This document shows positions 48,232 through 59,155 of a stretch of 64,000 nucleotides of DNA, piece after piece; position 1 is the first letter of the stretch; each line of letters opens with the position of its first letter. The notes below the pieces were generated by a model. The model was not told the origin of the DNA and did not search any database. It saw only the letters and a list, made by a program, of their open reading frames with translations. A program made the translations under genes and the position numbers. Source of the stretch: Echria macrotheca (lineage: Eukaryota; Ascomycota; Sordariomycetes; Sordariales; Schizotheciaceae); assembly GCA_030411725.1 (NCBI GenBank), contig MU839827.1, forward strand, positions 1,302,001 to 1,366,000. Reading direction: 5' to 3'.

Positions 48232-50596
48232 CTATTTCCCCTTCATCAGGTTCTTCATCGTGTTGTACATCAGCTCGGGCACCCCCGGGAATCCCTGCTT
48301 CTCCAGGTGCTGCAGAACCCCCAGTCGGTACTCCTGCCATGTCAGACGCAGCCCGCCCCGCGTCGTCAGTTGGGCGAGCGACATCTGCGTCACCGGTCCC
48401 GCGTGCCTCGTGGCCACCTCGTCGTCGTTGTCCTCTAGCTCCCGCACGTAGCTGATCGACTGCAGACAGACCACGGGCGAATGAGACAGGCCGAACAGCG
48501 CCGTCAGGTGCAGATCTGCGTCGATGGCCCGGACGTATCCACTCAGAGACGGCACCAGCGGCGGCGGGATGCGACAGCCTTGAGCGTTGAGGTCCGTCGT
48601 GGAGAACGCCCGCTCACGCCAGAGACAGTTGCACAGGTCCATGAGGAATCCGTTGAATGTGTTGATCTGCTCACGCTCCCGCCTCGTCAGCTGGCGTTTC
48701 GCCGGGGGCAGCATGACGGCTTCCCATGCGCGCTTGTATACGGCCAGAGTGCTGCAGAGACGCGAGAGCACTGCTTGCGAGTTCGAAAACTGCAGGATAT
48801 AAACGAGAAGGGCGGGTGGGATCGTGATTTCGACGTGTTCGAGGATCTGACGATGCGAAAACAACGAGGCACAGCTCTGGTAGAAGTCGAGAATCGACAG
48901 GTACGTGCTGGCCTTGGGCGACGTCTGCGTCAGGGTCAAGGCGAGGTTGTTGACATGGCTGATGAGGTCATGGATCGAGTCTCTGGCGGCCGGGTTTGCC
49001 TTTGGACTAGCTCGCACAAGGATAATCCATCGCCTGAGCAGAAGCGTGTAGAATTTTAGCAGCACCAACTGCGACTCTGGTGTATTGTCCAGCAGAGAGT
49101 TTTCCAGGGGCTGGAAAAGCTGCGTGCGCAAATCTGCCGACGGTCAGTTCCGACCCCTCAACGCCGGGGGAAACATACGCCCATAATCCAACAGCGGAAC
49201 GAATGATAGCGTTTCGACAATGGCATCCCGCTTTTCTCGACCGTCCCATATCCTAAGCAAGGCTTCAAAGAAGAATAGGAGTATCCGTGGTAAAATCTGT
49301 CATGTTAGATGCGCGGCTAAAGTAGCCGTAGTCAGGTCCATACCTTGGTGCTGAGCACGAATTCATGTAGAATCTCCACCAGGTCGAGGAGCGAGCTTGG
49401 CTCCGCATCGCCGCCGGCAACATCGTCTATGCATGCCCTGAGCCAGTTTTCTATCCGCTCAAAAGCCTCGGCATCAGGCCGCAAGAGCAACAGTTTCTGA
49501 AGAAGAGGGTCGGCTAAGATGGCGACCAGCTGAGTAGGGAGCTCAATCTTTTCGAGATTCTTGGCGAGAGTCTCGGCACTATCGATCTCTTCCAGGGTCA
49601 CCGAATTCTGCAAATGTCAGCCTCTCCTTTTGTACACAACTCCATACTCACTTCCTGGGCATGTAGAGTGTGGACGACCGGTAAGCCTCCAAGCTTAGAA
49701 CCTCTCATCTGGCGGGCTAGAACATGATTGACGGCAAATCCATTTCTGATACCGTCGTCTTGATGCTCGACATGCTGGTTCCGAATCTCTTCTAGTCTCT
49801 CCCGCCACTGCAGATCCGGATGCTTAAACGCCGCAGCCCTGCCGCGCGTGACCTGGCCTACAATGATCTCGGGGTAGTAATTTTTGAAAACACGCAGGAG
49901 GCCCGTCAACGCGGGATCACTTCCCGTCTGCCTGGAGAGACCGAGGCTAGCGAAAGTCAGCGCCGGAGGGTTCCTGACATGGACATGGTGCTTACATTTC
50001 CTGGATTCGAAACGGCCTGACATGCTTACGGCGTGTAATCAAAGCAAGCAGGTGGCACAGTTGAGGTCTGACTGCGATTAGCGGGATTCGGCGTAACGGA
50101 GCAGAGGTCCCACCTGATGGCTGCTGTGTCGAGCAGATTGAACAACACGCCGTACGTCTGCGAGAGAATCGACGTGTTCTCAAGCAGGTGGTACACCATC
50201 ACAAGCCACCGCAGCAGGAGACCTTGGATGGCAAGCGATGGTTTGAGGTGCCCATGCCCCAGGGCGCCCACCACTCTCAGCACCACATCATCTGGAACCT
50301 TGGCTAGGGGGTACAGATTCCGGATGATGGACCCGAGGCTGGCTTGATCGAGCTGGCTGCGGATGGTGACGAGGTCGACCAGTCGAGAGAGCTCGTCGGG
50401 AAGTGCACCGCGTTCATACAACAACGTCGTCGCTCTCTCGACGGTTGGTTTGATGGGGGTTTTGCGCCTCTTTGCCGGCAGTTTAGCAGCTATTTCGTCT
50501 GTTAGTCGCCATCACGCAGAGGCGGTGGGTCTGAGATGTACCAGCTTCAATGTCGTCGAGGAGTCCGCTCAGTTCAGAGCTGTCGGGAGGGGCCAT
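48232..50596 (-). CDS. mis6: inner kinetochore protein CENP-I/Mis6
   Basis: Subunit of the constitutive centromere-associated network, needed for kinetochore assembly on CENP-A chromatin. Seven exons are 50596-50542, 50489-50114, 50067-49996, 49946-49652, 49607-49344, 49296-49179 and 49133-48232, giving 693 residues. Introns are 44-52 nt, all GT-AG, and phases close through every joint. Family sequence is strongest in the first half: LDQASLGSIIRNLYPLAKV, DDVVLRVVGALGHG, KPSLAIQGLLLRWLVM, AIRPQLCHLLALITRRKHV, RPFRIQE and LGLSRQTGSDPALTGLLRVF. The protein is predicted to be almost wholly helical, like other Mis6 proteins. A basic patch (LPAKRRKTPIK) near residue 25 may be a nuclear signal. For exon 3 the acceptor TCAG at 50068-50071 was preferred over the earlier CAG because only it keeps the conserved RPQLC. 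Confidence 0.92.
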
Positions 50597-53098
50597 TTTG
50601 CGACGGAATAATCGGATATCGACAGTTTCTGGCGACAAGATTCTAATTGGGCCGTGCAGCTGTGGAGAGACGCTCGTGTGTGTTTGCGACGATGAGCGAA
50701 TCTCACGACGCGCTTCGGTGAGGTACCCGTCAAGACGCGTTGTTGCCGGTTTGGTGTTGGCGGCATCCGTCCGGCAGTTGCTGACCTAATCCACAGCAGC
50801 GCGGGTCCTGGCGAGATCTGGTACGAATCCAGATTGACCACTGACAGTTCAACCTTTGCCAGCTTCAAAATCCGGCAGCAGAATGATACAGGTCATGTGC
50901 CGTGGCCAACAGCTGCGCTAATGTGGGCGACGAAGTCGATTCGCCCTCGGCCATGCATCCAAACCCACCTTGGCTGGCTTCGCACCTCGTGTTACACAGG
51001 CAGCCGCGACCGCGAGCAGTGTCACTGACGTTAGATAACACAAGCTCGCAACTTCCCTCGCACAAACTCCCCCGCAGACCACGGTGGAGCATGATCCGAG
51101 ATCCGGACCGTTGTTGTCAGACGCTTTCGAGTCCAGCTCCAGCAGTCTGGTATTGTACAAGGTATTGTACAAGTACTTTGCCTACTTTGCCCGCCCAGTT
51201 ACACCACGGCGCCTCCACGGCTTCCTGAGTGAAAAGGGTAAGGTAAAACAGAATACATTTTCCTCCTCGACGCAACGACAAGTCCGCTTTGCCCGCCCCG
51301 GCTGCCAGCCTTCACCTCGCATCTTCAGACCTCGGACGCTACCCGACGCTCGTTGGGTTGCACAGCAGAATCATGGCTGGAAACCCCTGTGATCTCTCAG
51401 CTGTCACATTTCCACGACAAAGGCACCTGCAGTAGGTAGGACAACTGTTTTCCTTCTCGCCTCCGCTCATATTCTCGCAACCCGGGGCCAATGGGGAATT
51501 CCTAACCCCTGGGAATGCTCTCGTTTGTCGGCGCAATGGGGACGGCGCGCACACGGCCATGGTTCGCCGCCGGTGTGCTGCCCGTAACCGGATGGCTTCT
51601 TGTGTGACCTCAACCGGCCTGCGCGGCAGAACTGCCGGCTCGTTTCGACCTGTCGGTGCAGCAGACATGCAGCAACCACCAAGAAAGATGGACATCTTTT
51701 CGTCGTGTGGCGACAGACAGGTAGGGTGTCACGGTCCCAGAGGACTTGGCACACCAACATGACGGCACTGGAGTAGTCGCCATGGTGCATTCACCAGTCA
51801 AAAAAATTGCCTGTGCAACCACCGACCTCGTGTACGGGAACCAAGGCGTCGAGCCATCGGCCGTCGGCCTCCAGACGCAGCAGCCGAGGGCAGAGGCGAG
51901 GAAGGTGGTCAGCGGTGCGGTGCGGCCTAATAAGCTTTTGGCTTTACTGTACGGATGTCCAGGCAGATGTACAGGCAGCTAGTCTTCAAGACACAAGCGA
52001 CGCCCGAAACGGGGAGGGTGCTGCGACTGCAACTGCAACTGCGCTCAGTCTGCGCAGCTCTCACTCAGTCAGTGTGCGCACGGCAGGGGCGGGGGGAGGG
52101 TGCCATGACCCATGTGCCATGACGGGAGTGCCGCCATGACACGATGCACCCTCCATGGGAATGCTCTATCGGCGCATTCCTTCTGTACGACCCAAGTTGC
52201 CCTCGCAGACGCACACCTCAACTATAGCCTGCTCGCTATCGGCCAATGAGCCCGGCGCGCCAGAGAGCCCGGTCATGCACCGATCAAGGCCCTCATTAGG
52301 TCGCCCGAATACTCCTGCGCCGTTTCCTTAGACGCGCAAATAACCACGGCCGCCGGCCTGCTGGACTAGGCCGCGGCATTGTGTTACCATGATTGTTGCG
52401 ACCGCTACGTCCCCTTCCCCTTATATTCGACCAACCCCCGAGCCCTCGCAGCCCTCGACGGCCCAGCACCGGCACTCGCTTCTGTCGCACATTTCTCGAC
52501 AATCCCGAGTAACACGTCTGCTCGCATCATTCAACAGACGCTAATGCACCCCGACGCCGTCTCTCTGCGTCGCCAAGTGCCTTGCTGAACGCTTCCTCAA
52601 TCCCATCGTCGAGTGTCGGGACGCCACACGTGTCAACTCGCCGTGCTGCTCACCTGCGCCCCGGCCTTCCCGACTCCGTCTGTCATCAGACTCATTCCAT
52701 TGGTTCCGGACTTGCGGGCCCCAAGCTTTGCTGCGCCTATCTGGGGTCATCCCGAGCCGAATCGGCTGCTTTGTGTAGCCGTGGCTGCTGCATCTTGAGT
52801 GTGTTGAGATTCTTGTTGCCGTGAGCTGGGGTTGTGTCCAGACGGATTGCATGGCTATAGGCTGTGGAAATCAGCTTCTCCTTTGCCAGGCTTCGTTAGC
52901 AGAGAGACCACCCGTCGAACCGCAGCGGCAAACTACGCAAAACACTGAGATCGAGGAGGCTCCTCGACTCAGCAATGCGGAGGACTCGCAAAACCGGCTG
53001 AAGGGCGAGTAAGTCGGAAAAAAACGCTGGGCCGTGCTCGTGCTCTCCATGACACAATATCAGCCGCGCTGACAATCGATAGCAGCCAAATCCATTTC
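50597..53098. other. 2.5 kb gene-poor region, mis6 promoter to Ngs1-like relic
   Basis: The left end is the mis6 promoter. No frame contains GH3 catalytic motifs, although an intact Ngs1-type gene would need them upstream of 53099. A good splice donor (GTAAGT, about 53008), a CTGAC branch and a TAG acceptor (about 53080) lie just before the relic. They suggest that an upstream exon once existed or still does. Confidence 0.5.
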
Positions 53099-54757
53099 AT
53101 GATGAGTTCCACGGATCTCTCACGCAATGGCCAGGTTCCAAGATTTGTATCAAACGCCTATGGTCCCGGCCTTTTCCCAGATGCCGACCTCAAGGCACAA
53201 GCAGGACCGGCGGTAATCCATCAGTCACAGCCCTATCTTCCGCTCTCCAAGCTGCTGAAGGAGCGCGACATACTTCTTCTTCTGACTCCTGCGGTTGCGC
53301 CTGACCCTTCCGGCACTCACAACGATCCGAGAAGCCCCCTGAGGGACCCGTTTGAGCCCCTAGGACAAGCCCTCGCTAGGCACCATCCTTGGGTCCGCCA
53401 TGTCCCGTACCTGCCACGAAATGGCATCACAGGGACGCACGTCGTGCACATCCGGCTAGCCGCCGTCATCATCTTTGTCATCTCGGGGCCGCCTCGCCAT
53501 GGGCAGCCGTCACAGGTGACGATGGCTGAGATTAGCCGTACGGTGTGCGAACACCGGCCACAGGTCATCGTAGCCTGTTGTGATGTGAAGGAGCTTGGCC
53601 CACTCGAGACGGAAGCACTTCCTGCCATTGTCCAGATTCCCAACTATTCCCCGACAGAACTGGAGGCGGCGGCCGATCTGCTCTTTGGAGGGACCAGGAA
53701 ACTGCCTACGGCGCCCCAGGTGCAAAATCTGATCCTGTCGCCCAAGTCTTGGCAGTGTGAGGGCTGGAACGGGCAGTCGGACCTCCAAGCAGCCTACGAT
53801 CTGTGGTGCCAATGCCTACCCAAAAAGTTTCACCTCAACAGCTTCCTCTTCCAGTCGCTCCTGTGCCGCGATGGCTACGCAATGCACTACGTCGTCAGGG
53901 AGCCCGAGACTTCAGCGGTCGTGGGGTTCTGTGCGGCATATACTACGTACGCAAATAGTGACAACGAACAGCTGGTCGGCTCCATCGCAGCAATTCTGGT
54001 CCGCCCATCCTATCGACAGCGAGGTGTCGGTCTCAGCCTTCATAACCACGCCATGCGGCAGCTCGCCAAAATCCGCGGCGTGTCCCGTATCCAGCTCGGG
54101 ACTACGTTTCCTCGCCTCCTCTATGGTTTGCCGGCCGACAGCCCATTCGAGGAATGGTTTCGGAGGAGGGGCTGGCCCATGGCCCCGCGGTCCATGGTGC
54201 CCGGCATGGGACAGGAGGCTTGCGACTGGTTTCTGAGGTTTGAGGACTGGCCGGCAACGGTCACGATGCCGCCGGGGCTATCATTTCAGACGTGCGGCTT
54301 CGGCGGGGAGTTCCATGCCGTCTTGGACCTTGTCTCGAGGGAATCGAAGCGAAAAGACAATCTGGCCTGGTATGATCAATACGCCAGGTTAGCCGACACC
54401 ATGAACATGCAGGATATCGTTTTGGGGTATCAAGGGGACACAATTGTCGCAACGGCCATCACGTATTGCAAAAACACGGGCAGCCCAGCTCTCGAGGATC
54501 TTCCTTGGGCTTCCATGATGGGGGATAATGTCGGGGGAGTAACGTGCATCTGCATAGCCGGTTTGTACCCTCGTCCAATGCTGGCGGCAGCGGCTGACCC
54601 AAGATTCAGAGGAGAGGCCGAATATGGCAATTCCGAGGAGTACCATTATGATTCGACTTTTGGACAGCTGTATCGGGCTCCTTGCGAAGCATGGAATGCG
54701 GAAGCTGTTTGTCGACGCTATGAGAGGGGGGGATCAAGGATTCCAGGAGTTGGGTGA
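53099..54757 (+). pseudogene. Ngs1-like GH3 C-terminal + GNAT protein, truncated and frameshifted
   Basis: The frame codes 552 residues. Residues about 30-210 match the C-terminal part of a GH3 N-acetylglucosaminidase-like protein (RDILLLLTPAV, RHVPYLPRNGITGTHV, IIFVISGPPRHGQPSQVTM, AADLLFGG). From about 215 a GNAT acetyltransferase domain follows, with the acetyl-CoA loop RQRGVG at residues 306-311 and LNSFLFQSLLCRDGYAMHYVVRE. Together they resemble the fungal GH3-GNAT proteins of the Ngs1 type, which sense N-acetylglucosamine. The GH3 catalytic half (about 350-400 residues) is absent. At about 54660-54675 the frame shifts: the expected LLAKHGMRKLFVDAMRGGDQGFQEL continues in the +1 frame, while the listed frame ends in unrelated residues. 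An upstream exon ending near 53008 is possible. It may be a dying gene or a shortened but used one. Confidence 0.65.
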
Positions 54758-55015
54758 GTATTGTCCCCGACGATATCCAGGTGCTCTGCTGAAGCGCATC
54801 AGGGTTCCAAAAGTGGGCGGCATACCGAGAGATCTGGCGAAACGTCTGAGCAGCACGACACGCGAAGCCGGCGAAGGTTTTATTTTTCGACGCATAGCGA
54901 GGCTAAATTTGTTTCGGGTTCGAGCAGCTGACTTGGTTTTATGGATGGCACCGGTGTGCGATTTCGACGCTAGCATCAGGCAGGCGTGATTCTTGGGCAG
55001 CAAAGATATCTTGGG

Positions 55016-55042
55016 CGGTTGGAGCGGTTGGAGCGGTTGGAG
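55016..55042. repeat. 9-bp tandem repeat (CGGTTGGAG)3
   Basis: Three perfect copies followed by a degenerate fourth, about 260 bases downstream of the Ngs1-like relic. Confidence 0.9.
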
Positions 55043-56357
55043 CGGTCGTTGGACTGCGGTTACCAGGCTCAGCAGAGATGGACTTGAGAAGGCATGCCGT
55101 CGGACGTAGAGGAGGGGCGGCTGTTGGCACGTTCCGTCGAACTCGGGATGACCGTGCTGAGAGTTGGTGGGTAGGGGGTAATCATCTAAGTGGCCCGGTC
55201 CGAAGCTCTATCTTCCGAAGGATTCGGGCACGCATGTAGCCCACTGGAGATTTGGCGAATCACAAAAAGTTCTCATGATGCAGTCCAAAGCTGCTGCGAG
55301 ATCCTGTCAGGCAAAAGAATTCCAGACCCGACCGACTGCATCGCGGTATCTCGGTCGCGCAGTTGTTTATTCTCTGCCGCCGGCTATCTGAGATCTGTGT
55401 CTGTTGTGTGGCGTTAGTTCTCCACTCTCTCACTCGCTCGTGTTCGTGCAACACCCCCGGACTTTCCACACCGGCCGACCAGAGATATAAGGGTAGGTAT
55501 CCAGGAAGACAGATAGCACATCACAGTAAGGTACCTTAGATAGTCTAGGTATCGTCGATCGCCAGCAACATATCGGCCTGTCTTCACGGTTTAGTTGTAC
55601 AATACAAGTACGGTTTATATCTCGTAGCGCCTGGCTGGTATCAGCCATCAGCAAACGGCGGTAGGTACAACTAGGTACATAACGTTGGTAAGGGATGCCA
55701 TGTTCTTTACTTTGTATCATTCCCGATGAACCGTACTTCTACACCTTTTAGTTCATTGTCTGTTTGGGGGGTGGTTTGATAGGGGTTTGATAGAGGATGC
55801 GGGATGGCCATTCTTCTTCATTCTTTCCCCACAATTTGGCTCGGTGCGGAAGCTTGTGTAACAACACATGGGTTTTTTTTCCCCCTTCTTCTTGCGTCGC
55901 GCGGTTGGTCGGTGGACACATGTGCCCTGCAGTTTCCGGGAACGACGCGGAGAGAGAGAGCCAGAGAGGGAGCTGCAGCTTTCGTTGTAGAGTGCAGACA
56001 GACAGACCTGAGGTGCTCAAGGCTTGTCTCTTGCCGGGGGCAAGGTGGGCGGGTTCCCCCGAAATGCCGGCTGCATCTCCTCCTCTGGATCTACTTACTC
56101 CATGTAGCTACCGAAACAGACGGGAGATTTCCCTGCCCCTCCCACGCCTTGCCCGCGCGGACAGGGCGCGCGGAGGTGTTCCCGGGCAGGATCGCCGCAG
56201 GCATTCGCAGCGGGGGGGACTGCCGAAAGAATGAGCGGTGACGAGATTTTCAAACGGTGAAGGGGGTTGCTCCCCCCACTCTCTCCGGTGAAAGGTGGCA
56301 GGCAAGCGGTGTGTGAGTGAGAATGCAGCAGATTTTTGAGAATTGTCGAGATCTGAA

Positions 56358-56380
56358 GGAGGAGGAGGAGGAGGAGGGTG
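56358..56380. repeat. (GGA)n triplet repeat
   Basis: Seven or so GGA units in a gene-poor region. Confidence 0.8.
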
Positions 56381-59155
56381 TTTCATGGGGTTGTATTCTT
56401 ATCCCGTTCCCGCTTCAATACTGTCGCCGCGCTGCGGTTTGAAATTGAGGGAGCGTGTGTTGGATAGGCGCATTTTGCATAGTTATGAGATGTTGAATGC
56501 TCGGTGAATTTTTTGAGTTACATTCGATGACGATTGACGACCAACCCACCAAATCCTCAAAAAAAGTTCTGGAGCTCTGGAGCAGCTCTTTTACATACGC
56601 CGTTGCGCCTTGCGGCGCTGCTGGCCGTGAAAAGGGAGTTCCCCCGCTTCGATTATGTCACGCTCGGATTGGACAATTGGATTTGTTGTTTTTTTCTTTG
56701 CGTTTTATGGATATGGTATTCTTACCGATGGGAGGAGGTGCAGGAAGGAGCACAGCAGTGTAAAAGGGTTCGCAGAGCCTCTACCACACACAGTAGGTAT
56801 TTGCTTGCCGGGGGTGGGGAGCACTTGAACATATATGAACAAAAATTGTGAGCTGTTATTTTGTTGCTCATTCTTACACGTACGGTGTTATGTGTCAGGG
56901 GTAAAGAAGAGGAAAGTGTCCTTCAACGAAGCTTCGGGGATATGGAGCATGGCTCTTTTAGTGACCAGGTCCTCCTCTTGGTGACAGTCAGTAGGTAACT
57001 CGTTTTCTAGAGCATCCCTTGGTGGTATTTGATGCGGCCTGACGTCGGTAGGCAGAATTGAACCCGACCCTTCCTTTCTAGTGTCTGATACTAGTATTGA
57101 CTTGTTCCCCCTTTTCTTCGAACTTTCTTCTATCATTCGTTTTGTGTGCTGCTCGTGCTAGCTTTGTATAGACCATCTCTCAATTCCGGACAGGAAGAGG
57201 GATTGCTCGATATATATACTCCATAAACCTTCAGGCCCTAATCCAAAGGCGCCGACCGCCCCCAAACAGCTACGGCCCAACCCGCCTCGCAAGGCGTCCC
57301 CGAAAGTATACACACCCCGGCACAGTCGGCCCGTGTTTACCGTGCAGGAATAAACCCGGTGGGGAGTAGGATCCGGGATTCAGTCGTGCACATGGGGTTG
57401 AAGGACAGCGGCTGATGCACGTCGGCGGCGTACCCGGCCGGGATGATTTGCAGCAGCTTCGAGTGTTAGGCCTGTTTTGGGGAGGTGACATAATGGAGTA
57501 GGTTTTTGGTTCGGCGTGGCCGGGGTTTTCCTTTCTGGTTCGGTTCCTGGTTAGGTATGTACTCCGTATTTCGTCTTGTGTTTTTGTTATGGGAATTTGT
57601 GTTCCCGTTTTGTGTGCAAGAGAAGACCAGCATTAAGTAAGACCGAGAGCTTCTTGATATGGATGATAAAGCCCTGTGTTGTATGCATGACACTCCTTTG
57701 GATTATCACAGAGTATCTGGTCAATTGCTCTGAGGGGCAGGTGAGTTGACGGGAGAGAGAATTTTGGTGTCTTCTGGACTGTAAATGAACCATGTGGTCT
57801 CTGGAATACTCCGTCTATCTCACCCCTAAGAACCCCACCTACTTGCCTTCAAAACCAGACAAGTATGCCCAGGGACGAAACCGCATGTAATGACCATAAC
57901 ATCCTTATTTCACTCGGAGAAATACGAGAGGAGAGGGATTTGAGTATACGACACAACCGTAAAGCTTACTCTCCTCCCTACTAAGAAAAGAAAAAGTGAG
58001 CACATACATACCCAGCATCATTAGAAAGTCAGAGAACTACCAACCAACAAGAACGGGAACCCAAATAGCTGCATACTCTAGCCCGCACCCGAGATATCCT
58101 GACATATCATCGAGAAACTCCAAGCCACCAGCTCCTATCCTGCTTCCGAGCTCACGTCATGTGAGCGTTCATCAGCCCCAGTTACCTCTCAGAATTGATG
58201 ACCATCTTCACCATCCCGCCCGCAGGAGATACACACACAGACAGGTAGTCAACACCGAGTATCACAATCACCACCATCCTACGGGGGATGATGTACGCAA
58301 ATCAAGCCGTGAAACACAAGGAGCGTCAACATGTCACACAAACTCGCTCCTCCAGACCATCAGAATATTGAGCATACAAACGGAAGGAGGAAAGAAACAA
58401 TAAAAACACGACTAGTCTGAGTAATTGGTTCGCAGAGCAAATGTTATACAACTGACAAACCACCAAAATTTCATCACAAATATTAAAAAGAGGCATCTCA
58501 AAATGTTGGTGCAACGACGCCCCAATGACACCTCAACTCTCATAACTACTGCACCAATCTACAACTGATATGTAACAAGCAGGAGCACCAAGGTGATGAC
58601 TACATCCCGCCCAGTCCAGTCCCGCCGCCCCTATCCCTGTCCGCTCAACCAACACAACCGACTCGTCATCTTGCGTAACATTACACAGAGAAAGCCGTTG
58701 GTTAAACGCCCATATCGCTTTTGGATTCATGACGAGCCGGGCTATCTTGGCTAACTGCTCCTCCGATACGGGACTGGCAAACCCATCATGTCGTCCCACC
58801 GTGCCACCAACATGATAAAAACATGCTTTTCCACCCGGTAAACACCACCGCCCAATAATCTTGGTGTTACAAGCAACGAAAACAATACTTTTGCCGGTAT
58901 CCTCGGCTTCCACGCCAAACTCCACTCTGATTCCGACCATATACTCCCAGCTCTCGGCGCCGAAAACGGCCCGACCAAACTGGCACCTTTTTTCCCCCAG
59001 TCCCGGATTCTGTTGATCGACCGAGGACGGAACCGGCAGGTCACCGCGCCGCCGTCTTACATGGCCGAACCAACCGCCAAAACCAACAACACAACTCCCA
59101 ATTTTGCCCAGATGAAGAAGACCCATGCATGGAGCCGTTGTAACATCCAGCCTGG

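Larger units (their letters stand above)
54758..59155. other. 4.4 kb gene-poor region
   Basis: No domain-bearing frame is seen. It contains a 9-bp tandem repeat at 55016-55042, a GGA-triplet run near 56360-56380 and several short CT-rich tracts. A 210-codon minus-strand frame (58533-59165) touches the tsc2 stop and is discussed separately. The right-most few hundred bases should be the tsc2 3' untranslated region. Confidence 0.5.

Noticed and set aside
57270..57491. short minus-strand frame with protein-like stretches
   Set aside because: Under 80 codons, no identified family, no flanking exons that could be supported.
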